Positions 1 to 6,866 of a DNA stretch of 7,851 bases are shown here, in pieces. This DNA comes from Candidatus Omnitrophota bacterium. GTDB lineage: Bacteria; Omnitrophota; Gorgyraeia; Tantalellales; Tantalellaceae. A program made the position numbers and the translations under genes. Where the stretch lies: NCBI GenBank assembly GCA_028717825.1, contig JAQUNB010000050.1, positions 1 to 7,851 of the forward strand. Direction: 5' to 3'. The notes below the pieces were generated by a model. It searched no databases and was not told the DNA's origin. It saw only the letters and a list, made by a program, of their open reading frames with translations. Numbering within the stretch: position 1 is the first letter of the stretch; each line of letters opens with the position of its first letter.

Positions 1-3000
1 CTCCATGAACAATTTTTTGGTCGTACGGTTTATCTTCGTTATCGCCTCAAGCAGTGACTCGCGGCTCGCGGCCAAGTCATCGCGTTGCTTCGTTAAAAAG
101 GCGAACCTTTCCTGCAGCTCTTTATGCTCTTCCACGGCGCCGAGGCTAACTTCTCCCATTTTTTCGATATATTCTTTAAGCTCGCCGATCTTAGACTCGA
201 TTTCTTCCCAATTCGTATTTTCTTCCAGCTCAACATTTAACTCACTCAAGTTCACTTTATATGTGCTGAGTATCCGCTCGACAAGCGCGCCCTTTTTATA
301 CTCAACCTCTTTCGTCCTGATATCCACGTCTCTCGTTTCGTTCCTCGCCTTCTCGAGCTCAAACTCTTTAGCCTTGACGCGCTCCTGCAGCTTGTTTATC
401 TCGCCGCTTAAAGCGTTCTTTTTTGACTCGATTTCATCTATCCCCTTCGTTTTATTCTCTAATTCCACGGAGAACGCCGCGTTTCGTTCCTGCAAAGTTC
501 TTATTTCGTCCTCAAATCTCAATATGCGCTCGCCGTTCTCTTTTATCTGATTCCGTTTATCCTCGACTTCACGGGCGATCCTATCAAAGCTTGTCCGTTC
601 CCTCTCGAGATTCTCCTTAAGGTTATTCTCTTCCATTCTGACACCGGAGAGTTCCGCCTTTATGTCAGACATAAGAAAAAGTGTCTCCTCGCGCCTCGTA
701 GTGCACAGCAGAACAGCCTTCTGTTCTTCTTCGGTCATCTCCTGCAGTTTTATGTTTTCTGATTCAAGCGCGGCAAGCCTTGAACTTAGGTCCTGTTTCT
801 CCGTTAAAAACCCACTAATAATAACTTCTTCCTCCTCTATCTCCGTATCGAGAATAAGGACCTCTTCTGATAGCGAATTACACTTTTCTTTGACCGAAGC
901 TTTTTTGGAAACAATATCAGCAAAAAATATCTGTTTCTCGGCAAGTTCTTTCTCAAGAGCGTCTTTTCTGATCTTGCCGGTCTTCAGCCATTCTGCCAGT
1001 TCCGCAATGGCAAGATCTATCGTTTGTATAACAGCTGTTATTTCGTCTTCCTCCCTCTGCATTTTTTCGATCTTCTCTCGTCTGCCAAAGAGCGGGATGA
1101 CCTCTTTGTGAGAATGGTTCCGGCTACGGCGCATACCTTTTTGTATTATTTCACCTTTTTCAAATATCACCTTACCCTCAAAACCGCTATCCGCCACAAT
1201 GAGGTCCGCGATCTTGTCTGGATCCCCTGAAACATAAATACCCCCGAGCAGATTCTTAAGCGCTTCTCTATAATGCTCGTTTGTAAAAAGCACTTCTCCT
1301 ATATCATTCAGCCCGACCGTAGGACAAGCCTCTTGGGCTCGCGCAGACGGTTTATTCAACTCTTCCAGTATAATAAAATAAACGCTTTCTAAATGGTTTT
1401 CCTTAAGATACCCGCTGACACTTTGGGCAATATCCCGGGTATCCACGACAAGCGCCTGCGCCGCACTGCCGAGTAGCGCTTCCATGGTCTCCTCATATTC
1501 GTCCTTCACGTTCACAAGTTCCGAAAGTATTCCGTGGACACCGGCAAACCTGTCGTCGCCGCTCTCCTTGCGCTTCATTATATCTTTCGCGCTCTCGTTT
1601 ATTCCTTCTCTCTCGGATAAGAGCTTCTCGAGAAACTGCCTCTGCGGCCTGATCTCGTTTATGCGTCTCTCTTTATCGCGTTTTTGTTCGTTAAGTTCAT
1701 TAAATTTATTTTGTTTCGAGTTAAACTCCTCGTTACAAGACTCGACCAACTTTCTTTTTTCTTCCAATTCGGCGCTGATATCCTTTTCGCGCAGCTCAAC
1801 CGCTTTAAGCTCCTCGGTTATTTTCTCTTTTTCGACACAGACATTCTGCTTTTCTATTCTTAGGCGTTTCATCCTCATTTGGCCGTTTTGTATATCCGCG
1901 TCCATTTTTATAAGAGCGTTCTTAACTTTCGTCTCGTCCGAGACAACATCGACGGTCCTTTCTTTGCTGGAAATAAGCGCCGTCTTATGTTTTTCGATGC
2001 TGGCGGTCAGGTCTTTCACGTTCTCTTCGGCACATAAGAGCTCTTCCTCTTTCTTTGCCCGGATCCCGCTTACTTCCCCGAACCTTACCTCAAGACTGTC
2101 CAGCCTGATCTTAAGATCGTCCTTGCGCCCGGTTATCTCCTCGATCTCCCAATCCATCCGTTCGACCGATTTCTGAAGTTCCTTGATCCTTTCGCCGTTT
2201 ATTTCCACCGTATGGACATTTTTTTCCATATCGGTCGATAACCGCATCATCTCGTTCTTAGAAGATTGTAGCCCCTCGAGTACGCGGTTATACTCCTCAC
2301 GCAGCGCTGTCAGAGCGTTTGAATCCTCGTTTATGCCGGCGACCAATTTTTCCGAAAGTTCTTTGAGTTCCACACCCGAGGTATCCAGAAACACATCGTT
2401 AGAGCTAAGATCCTTGAATTTTTTATACGCGTATTTTACTTCGAGGTCTTTTAGCGCCTCATACTGCGCCTTATATCTTTCGGCTTTTCTCGCCTGCCGC
2501 TCGATAACTTTTATTTGTCTTTCAACTTCATGTATTATGTCGTTGATCCTTGTAAGGTTTTCCTGAACTCGTTCAAGCTTCATGAGCGCTTCCCGTTTTT
2601 TTGTCTTGTACCGTGTAATACCGCTCGCTTCCTCGAAGACATAACGACGCTCTTCCGGCTTGGAACTTAATATAAGATCCATCCTGCCTTGTTCCACGAT
2701 CGAATATGAGCTTGTGCCGATACCTGTTCCCATCAAGATGTTCCTCACATCCGTCAAGCGGACAGGCGTTTTATTCAGAAGGTATTCACTTTCGCCGGAA
2801 CGGAACAACCTGCGGCTTATCGTAACTTCATCGTAATCTATGGGCAGAGCCCTGTCCTCGTTGGATAAGGTCAGGGATACTTCGGCGAAATTGACCGCTT
2901 CATATTTTTCGGTCCCGTTAAAGATAACATCCAGCATTGAAGCAGACCGCATCGATTTTGTGGATTGTTCGCCCAGAACCCATTTTATTGAGTCCACAAT

Positions 3001-3117
3001 ATTACTTTTACCGCATCCGTTCGGCCCAACTACCGCGGTAACCCCGGGTTCAAATTTAAGTTTAGTCTTATTCAAAAAAGACTTAAAACCCGAAATTTCC
3101 AAACTCTTAAAATACAT
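1..3117 (-). CDS. smc: Chromosome segregation/condensation ATPase SMC, N-terminal 1039 residues (3' end outside window)
   Basis: SMC is the core ATPase of the bacterial condensin (Smc-ScpAB). It dimerises through its hinge, binds DNA in the cytoplasm and organises and segregates the chromosome. The reading frame is open without a stop for 1039 codons and leaves the window at the left edge. The N-terminal ABC half-head shows Walker A GPNGCGKS at residues 31-38, Arg57 in the loop that follows it, a Q-loop VEQGRMD with Gln143, and FEEASGI near 161-167. A long Glu/Lys-rich coiled coil (about 170-520) leads to a hinge-like domain (about 524-660) and a returning coil with the conserved VSLGAVEEH region near the edge. 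The ABC signature and Walker B would lie in the missing roughly 130-160 residues, given a family length near 1170-1200. The ATG at 3115-3117 follows a strong GGAGG with a short 4-base spacer and an in-frame stop just upstream. It lies 39 bases after the MerR-like gene, so co-transcription is likely. Identification is firm; full-length integrity cannot be judged. Confidence 0.96.
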   Translation of the reverse strand, partial: MYFKSLEISGFKSFLNKTKLKFEPGVTAVVGPNGCGKSNIVDSIKWVLGEQSTKSMRSASMLDVIFNGTEKYEAVNFAEVSLTLSNEDRALPIDYDEVTISRRLFRSGESEYLLNKTPVRLTDVRNILMGTGIGTSSYSIVEQGRMDLILSSKPEERRYVFEEASGITRYKTKKREALMKLERVQENLTRINDIIHEVERQIKVIERQARKAERYKAQYEALKDLEVKYAYKKFKDLSSNDVFLDTSGVELKELSEKLVAGINEDSNALTALREEYNRVLEGLQSSKNEMMRLSTDMEKNVHTVEINGERIKELQKSVERMDWEIEEITGRKDDLKIRLDSLEVRFGEVSGIRAKKEEELLCAEENVKDLTASIEKHKTALISSKERTVDVVSDETKVKNALIKMDADIQNGQMRMKRLRIEKQNVCVEKEKITEELKAVELREKDISAELEEKRKLVESCNEEFNSKQNKFNELNEQKRDKERRINEIRPQRQFLEKLLSEREGINESAKDIMKRKESGDDRFAGVHGILSELVNVKDEYEETMEALLGSAAQALVVDTRDIAQSVSGYLKENHLESVYFIILEELNKPSARAQEACPTVGLNDIGEVLFTNEHYREALKNLLGGIYVSGDPDKIADLIVADSGFEGKVIFEKGEIIQKGMRRSRNHSHKEVIPLFGRREKIEKMQREEDEITAVIQTIDLAIAELAEWLKTGKIRKDALEKELAEKQIFFADIVSKKASVKEKCNSLSEEVLILDTEIEEEEVIISGFLTEKQDLSSRLAALESENIKLQEMTEEEQKAVLLCTTRREETLFLMSDIKAELSGVRMEENNLKENLERERTSFDRIAREVEDKRNQIKENGERILRFEDEIRTLQERNAAFSVELENKTKGIDEIESKKNALSGEINKLQERVKAKEFELEKARNETRDVDIRTKEVEYKKGALVERILSTYKVNLSELNVELEENTNWEEIESKIGELKEYIEKMGEVSLGAVEEHKELQERFAFLTKQRDDLAASRESLLEAITKINRTTKKLFME

Positions 3118-3129
3118 TATTCCTCCCTT
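3118..3129 (-). promoter_or_regulatory. Ribosome binding site of smc
   Basis: On the minus strand AAGGGAGGA lies at 3121-3129, with its GGAGG core at 3122-3126 ending 4 bases before the ATG at 3117. The complementarity to the 16S anti-Shine-Dalgarno is nearly complete but the spacing is short. It fixes the smc start, because the in-frame codon at 3130-3132 is a stop. Confidence 0.8.
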
Positions 3130-3156
3130 TTATGACCACAAAATTAGAAAACATTT

Positions 3157-3372
3157 TTAGCTAACAGATTTTTGAGAACAATGCGGAAGCTCTCCCGCTA
3201 GTATCTTTCTCAAGAGCTCAATTTCCTCTTCTGTGTATTCCCTGTACCCGTTGATCGGATTGCGTTTCGGGCTCGGGAAAACACCCCTTTTCTCATAGTT
3301 GATCACTGTTCCTCTATATATACCAAGAAGATCAGCGACTTCCTGAACTGTATATTTTTTCATACCATTCAT
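3157..3372 (-). CDS. Small MerR-type helix-turn-helix DNA-binding protein
   Basis: This 71-residue protein is almost nothing but a MerR-type winged helix-turn-helix. Residues about 6-25 (YTVQEVADLLGIYRGTVINY) form the helix-turn-helix. They are followed by a wing containing GYREYT and a helix EEEIELLRKIL. The effector-binding and dimerising helices of classical MerR regulators are absent, so it resembles the short MerR-like (Xis/BldC-like) proteins that bind DNA without sensing a small molecule. The target is unknown. The start is ambiguous: ATG at 3370-3372 or at 3361-3363 (MKKYTV), the second giving a start closer to the domain; a weak AAGG lies at 3385-3388, 12 bases before the first. A strong promoter and a pair of direct repeats lie just upstream, suggesting autoregulation, and smc follows 39 bases downstream. 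The DNA-binding fold is clear; the role is inference. Confidence 0.85.
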   Translation of the reverse strand: MNGMKKYTVQEVADLLGIYRGTVINYEKRGVFPSPKRNPINGYREYTEEEIELLRKILAGELPHCSQKSVS

Positions 3373-3373
3373 A

Positions 3374-3403
3374 TTTGTCTACAACCTTATATATGTTTGT
3401 CTA
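3374..3403 (-). repeat. Direct repeat pair TAGACAAA, possible operator
   Basis: The minus strand carries TAGACAAA at 3396-3403 and again at 3374-3381, each followed by an AT step (CATAT and TATGA). The starts are 22 bases apart, about two helical turns. The second copy ends one base before the first possible ATG of the MerR-like gene, and the pair lies in its 5' leader. Placement on one face of the helix is what a protein binding two sites in tandem would need. That the neighbouring HTH protein binds here is inference. Confidence 0.45.
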
Positions 3404-3406
3404 TCT

Positions 3407-3424
3407 TTGTGAAAGCTTAAGCAA
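3407..3424. promoter_or_regulatory. Weak dyad at the probable transcription start (possible operator)
   Basis: The 18 bases TTGTGAAAGCTTAAGCAA form an imperfect palindrome with symmetric TTG/CAA ends and an AAGCTT centre at 3413-3418. It overlaps the last base of the -10 box and the expected start point of the promoter facing the MerR-like gene. The left half resembles a Rex half-site (TTGTGAA), but the right half does not complete it. Such dyads arise easily by chance in A+T-rich DNA. Confidence 0.2.
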
Positions 3425-3452
3425 GTATACACGAGTGTGTTGTAGTTGTCAA
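3424..3452 (-). promoter_or_regulatory. Sigma70-type promoter for the MerR-like gene and smc
   Basis: On the minus strand a perfect -35 box TTGACA (3447-3452) is separated by exactly 17 bases from a -10 box TATACT (3424-3429). This is one mismatch from the ideal consensus. Transcription would begin near 3417, giving a leader of about 45 bases to the MerR-like ATG. No comparable signal lies between that gene and smc, so this is probably the promoter for both. The 17-base spacer is of the ordinary type, not the 19-base spacer of promoters that classical MerR proteins activate by untwisting. Confidence 0.75.
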
Positions 3453-3488
3453 GAAAACTAAAAAACGTGCCAGTGAAGACGGAGGTTT

Positions 3489-3510
3489 CCATATAGCATT
3501 TAGTATATGG
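3489..3510. repeat. Short stem-loop CCATATA/TATATGG
   Basis: CCATATA at 3489-3495 pairs with TATATGG at 3504-3510 around an 8-base loop. The right arm is shared with the left end of the larger inverted repeat, whose distal end (3603-3609) is another CCATATA, so two mutually exclusive foldings are possible. All pairs but two are A-T, so the structure is weak. Confidence 0.4.
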
Positions 3511-3610
3511 CAGTTGGAATTTAATGACAAATAACAAAATCCAAATACCAAAACTCAGACAGGAACTTTCATTTTTGATATTTGACATTTGTCATTAATT
3601 CGCCATATAC
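3503..3610. repeat. Imperfect inverted-repeat element of about 108 bases, possibly MITE-like or an intergenic palindromic repeat
   Basis: The ends are GTATATGGC (3503-3511) and its exact complement GCCATATAC (3602-3610). A few bases inside, TTAATGACAAAT (3521-3532) pairs exactly with ATTTGTCATTAA (3587-3598). The left arm has six more bases than the right between the two blocks. Further in, the arms remain similar (CCAAATACCAAAA against TCAAATATCAAAA). No obvious target-site duplication flanks it and it encodes nothing convincing. It lies between the etfA stop and the promoter of the MerR-like gene, so it could end the etf transcript as a large hairpin, although it lacks a G+C-rich stem with a U-tract. 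The rest of the 282-base spacer 3373-3654 holds only the promoter and repeats listed separately. Confidence 0.6.
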
Positions 3611-3654
3611 CAAAGGCTATAAACAAGATACAACACGTGGGCTAATATAAAGAG

Positions 3655-4860
3655 TTATAGAATATTTTTGAAATGCTTAGTGAGGAGCGGAACTATCTTG
3701 AAGAGGTCCCCTACTATCCCATAGGTTGCTACGCTGAATATGGGGGCGTCAGGGTCTTTATTGATGGCAACGATGATATCTGAAGATTTCATTCCAATTA
3801 AATGCTGGATCTGACCGCTAATACCACAGGCAATATAAACTTTGGGACAAACCGTTTTGCCCGTCTGCCCTACTTGATGTGAATATGGTATCCAGTTAGC
3901 GTCAACTGCGGAGCGCGACGCGCCTACCGCGCCGTTTAACGCCATAGCCAGCTCGCGGATAATGGCAAAATTCTCTTTTGTACCCAGCCCACGCCCACCG
4001 GAAACGATAATGTCCGCTTCGGCGAGGTTCACTGTTTCCTCGATATCCTCTATAACATCAATAAGCTTCGTCCTTGAGATATAAAGATCATCATCGAGTT
4101 TTATTTTTATTATCTCGCCTTTACGTTTAAGATCGGGCTCGGCTTCTTTCATTACCTTGTGTCTTACAGTTGACATCTGCGGACGCGAATTGGGCGAGAT
4201 TATCGTGGCCATAATATTGCCGCCGAAAGCAGGCCGTGTTTGAAGTAATATTTTTTCTTCCGGATCGATATCCAACCCGGTACAGTCAGCGGTAAGTCCG
4301 GCGTTCAGTTTGACCGCCACGCGCGAGATCAAGCTTCTTCCTATAGTACTTGCGCCGCACAATACGATCTCAGGTTTATATTTTGAGATCAATTCCGTCA
4401 GTATATTTGTATAAGGATCATCCTGATATGCCTTGAGTTTTGGGGAATCGACAAGATACACTTTATCGGCGCCTCTTGATATAAGTTCCTTAGCAGTATC
4501 CTCCATATTCTCACCGAGAAGTACCGCGGCAAGATCCACGCCTAATTTGTCGGCAAGCTCCCTGCCTTTACCCAAAAGCTCAAAAGAGATCGATTGTATA
4601 ACGCCTTTTTTCTGTTCCGCGAAGACCCAGACATCTTTATACGCGGAAAAATCGAAGATCTTTTTCAGCTGCGTCTTTTTTATCACAATAGCCGTGAATT
4701 TGCATTTGTCGGCACACGAGCCGCAAAGGTTGCACTTCGCCAAATCGATCACGGCTTTCTTGTCCTTCATGGTTATTGCTCCGAAAGGACACGCTTTAAC
4801 GCAGAGAGTGCACCCCACGCATTTTTCTAATATTACCTGTATCGCGTCATTTTCCGACAT
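3655..4860 (-). CDS. etfA: Electron transfer flavoprotein alpha subunit with N-terminal 2x[4Fe-4S] ferredoxin domain
   Basis: EtfA binds FAD and, with EtfB, passes electrons to or from acyl-CoA dehydrogenases in the cytoplasm. This 401-residue protein is about 70 residues longer than plain EtfA. The extension is a ferredoxin with CVGCTLCVKACP at residues 14-25 and CNLCGSCADKC at 43-53, eight cysteines for two [4Fe-4S] clusters. The usual proline after the last cysteine is Lys54. The EtfA body follows from about residue 72. Its C-terminal FAD domain shows GGRG (288-291), VGASR (312-316), QVGQTGK (329-335), GISGQIQH (346-353) and AIN.D near 365. The ATG at 4858-4860 is preceded by GGAGAG, and the gene begins 35 bases after etfB. 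A ferredoxin-bearing EtfA is known from CarE of the electron-bifurcating caffeyl-CoA reductase complex, and related domains occur in other anaerobic ETFs. I infer a link to ferredoxin; the reaction direction and substrate are not visible. Confidence 0.95.
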   Translation of the reverse strand: MSENDAIQVILEKCVGCTLCVKACPFGAITMKDKKAVIDLAKCNLCGSCADKCKFTAIVIKKTQLKKIFDFSAYKDVWVFAEQKKGVIQSISFELLGKGRELADKLGVDLAAVLLGENMEDTAKELISRGADKVYLVDSPKLKAYQDDPYTNILTELISKYKPEIVLCGASTIGRSLISRVAVKLNAGLTADCTGLDIDPEEKILLQTRPAFGGNIMATIISPNSRPQMSTVRHKVMKEAEPDLKRKGEIIKIKLDDDLYISRTKLIDVIEDIEETVNLAEADIIVSGGRGLGTKENFAIIRELAMALNGAVGASRSAVDANWIPYSHQVGQTGKTVCPKVYIACGISGQIQHLIGMKSSDIIVAINKDPDAPIFSVATYGIVGDLFKIVPLLTKHFKNIL

Positions 4861-4895
4861 ATTCTCTCCGCTTTTGCCTCAAGCTGAAACCGGAT

Positions 4896-5684
4896 CTATC
4901 CGACAATATCTTTCTTCAACAGCTCCGCTAACTCTTTGGCGACATCTTCCGGTTCGCCCGAGAGCACCCTGCCGCCTCCCCTTGGCGGCGGGGTAAATAT
5001 CTTAACAACGCGCGTCGGAGAACCATCAAGTCCGATCTTATCCGGTTCACAACCGAGATCTTCAGCCTTCCATACGACAATTTCGGCTTTTTTCGCTTTC
5101 ATTTTACCCTTAAGGGAAGGAAGTCTCGGTTCATTTATCTCTTTAACTACAGTGAAAAGCGCCGGGATAGGCGTCTCGACGACGTCATACCCTTCTTCCG
5201 TCATGCGCTCAACTACCGCTGAATTTTTATCTATTTTTTCTATTTTTTTAACGTAAGTGACCTGTGGAATATTTAGGTGAGTGGAGATCCCAGGACCAAC
5301 CTGCGCGGTATCGCCGTCTGAAGCTTGTTTGCCGCAGAAAACGATAGAACAATCTCCGAGTTTTTCGATCGCGCGTGAAAGCGTATAACTGGTGGCCCAA
5401 GTATCGCTTCCTGCGAACTTTCTGTCGCTTAAAAGGATCGCCCTGTCGCAGCCCATTGATATCGCTTCCCTTAGCGCTACTTCCGCCTGAGGAGGCCCCA
5501 TCGTTATTACAACTACTTCGCCCTCGCCCATCTTTTCTTTAACGCGAAGTGCCTCTTCGATGGCATACATATCAAAAGGGTTAATGATAGAAACAACGCC
5601 TTCTCTTTTTAGCGTGTTCGTTACCGGATCGATCTTTACGTCCGTTGTATCGGGAACCTGTTTGATCAGCACAACTATCCGCAT
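4896..5684 (-). CDS. etfB: Electron transfer flavoprotein beta subunit, clostridial/bifurcating style
   Basis: EtfB partners EtfA. In ordinary ETFs it holds AMP, while in bifurcating ETFs it holds the second FAD that splits the electrons of NADH. The 262-residue product has the family opening MRIVVLIKQVPDT, then NPFDMYAIEEAL (35-46), VITMGPP (59-65), DGDTAQVGP (123-131) and SLKGKMKAKKAEI. The ITMGPP and DGDTAQVGP segments closely match my memory of EtfB from anaerobes such as Acidaminococcus, where they lie around the nucleotide/FAD site. The chosen start is ATG 5682-5684, because GAAGGG lies 7 bases upstream and the N-terminus then aligns with the family. An in-frame GTG at 5718-5720 would add 12 unconserved residues and overlap the dehydrogenase. 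The gap to the dehydrogenase stop is 17 bases, so translation is probably coupled. The family is certain; the bifurcating assignment is inference. Confidence 0.95.
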   Translation of the reverse strand: MRIVVLIKQVPDTTDVKIDPVTNTLKREGVVSIINPFDMYAIEEALRVKEKMGEGEVVVITMGPPQAEVALREAISMGCDRAILLSDRKFAGSDTWATSYTLSRAIEKLGDCSIVFCGKQASDGDTAQVGPGISTHLNIPQVTYVKKIEKIDKNSAVVERMTEEGYDVVETPIPALFTVVKEINEPRLPSLKGKMKAKKAEIVVWKAEDLGCEPDKIGLDGSPTRVVKIFTPPPRGGGRVLSGEPEDVAKELAELLKKDIVG

Positions 5685-5691
5685 TACCGCA

Positions 5692-5697
5692 CCCTTC
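5692..5697 (-). promoter_or_regulatory. Ribosome binding site that decides the etfB start
   Basis: GAAGGG on the minus strand lies 7 bases before the ATG at 5682-5684. This supports that start over the in-frame GTG at 5718-5720, which lies inside the end of the upstream dehydrogenase gene. Confidence 0.65.
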
Positions 5698-5701
5698 GTC
5701 C

Positions 5702-6859
5702 TTATTTCTTCGCCAGACACTCTTTTATGAGAGAAGAAGCGATAACACTGCGCTGGATCTGGTTCGTCCCTTCATATATCTGGGTGATCTTCGCATCCCT
5801 CATCAGTTTCTCGACCGGATATTCTTTCATATAACCATATCCGCCAAACACCTGGATGGCATCTACGGTAACCTTCATCGCCACATCCGAAGCAAATGTT
5901 TTGGCCATCGCGGAAACTTTAGCCACGTCTTTCGCGCCGGAATCTATCATCCTAGCGGCGGAATAAATAAGCGCCCTCGCGGCCTCTACTTGTATAGCCA
6001 TATCGGCCAGCATGAAACTCACACCCTGAAAATTTGAGATCGCCGTGCCGAACTGTTTTCTTTCGTGTGAATATTTTACTGCCTCGTCCAAAGCGCGCTG
6101 GGCTATACCTAAAGCCTGCGCCGCGACACCGGGCCGTGAATGATCAAATGTTTTCATGGCGACGATAAACCCGAGCCCTTCTTTCCCGAGAAGGTTCGCC
6201 TTAGGCACTTTGCAGTCGGTAAAAATAACTTCTCTTGTAGCGGAAGCTCTTATCCCGATCTTATTTTCTTTTTTACCAAAGCTTAAGCCCGGCGTACCTT
6301 TCTCGACTATAAAAGCGCTCGCGCCTCTGGCGCCTTTCGTTTTATCCGTCATCGCGATAACTGTGTAAACGTCAGCTTCTCCGCCGTTCGTTATCCATTG
6401 TTTTGTGCCGTTAAGAACATAATAGTCGCCCTCTTTTTTTGCGGTCGTCTTTATGCTTCCGGCGTCGGAACCTGCTTCCGCTTCGGTTATGCAGAACGCG
6501 GCAAGCTTTTTCCCTTTCGCTATATCCGGTAAATATTTCGCTTTCTGCTGTTCGTTGCCGTAAAGAAGTATCGGGAAGGTCCCCAAGCCCGTCGCGGCAA
6601 AAGCAAGCGCTATCCCGCCGCATCCCCAGCTCAATTCTTCCGTAGCGATAGCCAGTTCAAAAACACCTTTGCCCATACCGCCGTATTGTTCCGGGATATA
6701 AACACCGCATATATCAGAATCCGCCATTATTTTAACGATATCCCACGGAAAATGCGCTTCTTCGTCGTATTGAGCGGCAACAGGTTTTATTTTTTCCTCG
6801 GCTATCTGACGGCAGAGGTCTTTTATCATTTGTTGTTCTTCGGTTAAAAGATAGTCCAT
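5702..6859 (-). CDS. Acyl-CoA dehydrogenase (FAD, short/medium-chain type)
   Basis: This enzyme interconverts acyl-CoA and trans-2-enoyl-CoA using FAD, with EtfAB as its electron partner. At 385 residues it is full length. It shows the first family signature around FCITEAEAGSD (122-132), the central beta-domain with QWITNGG (154-160), RKQFGTAISNFQ (267-278), and the second signature VFGGYGYMKEYPVEKLMRD (337-355). The catalytic base is Glu363 in IYEGTNQIQR, the position used by butyryl- and medium-chain acyl-CoA dehydrogenases. The ATG at 6857-6859 has a strong AAGGAG at 6867-6872. It sits directly before etfB (17-base gap), so dehydrogenase and ETF are probably made together as a complex. Chain-length or aryl specificity cannot be read from sequence: butyryl-CoA dehydrogenase, medium-chain dehydrogenase and an acrylyl/caffeyl-CoA reductase-like role are all possible. 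No N-terminal targeting or membrane segment is seen. Confidence 0.94.
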   Translation of the reverse strand: MDYLLTEEQQMIKDLCRQIAEEKIKPVAAQYDEEAHFPWDIVKIMADSDICGVYIPEQYGGMGKGVFELAIATEELSWGCGGIALAFAATGLGTFPILLYGNEQQKAKYLPDIAKGKKLAAFCITEAEAGSDAGSIKTTAKKEGDYYVLNGTKQWITNGGEADVYTVIAMTDKTKGARGASAFIVEKGTPGLSFGKKENKIGIRASATREVIFTDCKVPKANLLGKEGLGFIVAMKTFDHSRPGVAAQALGIAQRALDEAVKYSHERKQFGTAISNFQGVSFMLADMAIQVEAARALIYSAARMIDSGAKDVAKVSAMAKTFASDVAMKVTVDAIQVFGGYGYMKEYPVEKLMRDAKITQIYEGTNQIQRSVIASSLIKECLAKK

Positions 6860-6866
6860 ATCTTTT

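Noticed and set aside
1484..2176. Plus-strand open frame of 230 codons, Ser/Phe/Leu-rich
   Set aside because: It is antisense to the smc coiled coil. Glu/Lys/Arg-rich coding DNA read backwards gives Ser/Phe/Leu-rich open frames. The same applies to 5-550, 662-1111, 2183-2566 and 2840-3160.
3407..3424. Rex redox-repressor operator
   Set aside because: Only one half-site (TTGTGAA) matches and the other half is AAGCAA rather than TTCACAA. It also faces smc rather than the redox genes.
3462..3490. Rho-independent terminator ending in TTTTTT on the minus strand after CTTCACTGGCACG
   Set aside because: A T-run is present, but the bases before it form no stem longer than about 3 pairs.
3379..3588. 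Minus-strand open frame of 69 codons in the etfA/MerR-like spacer
   Set aside because: It runs through the inverted repeat and the promoter, has low-complexity composition, no good ribosome binding site and no recognisable motif. It is most likely a spurious frame created by the repeat.
4433..4996. Plus-strand open frames antisense to etfA and etfB
   Set aside because: They lie opposite strongly conserved genes, show no family motifs and look like shadows, as does 4936-5256.
5685..5720. Upstream GTG start for etfB
   Set aside because: It would add 12 unconserved residues overlapping the dehydrogenase end. The ATG at 5684 has a good ribosome binding site and matches the family N-terminus.
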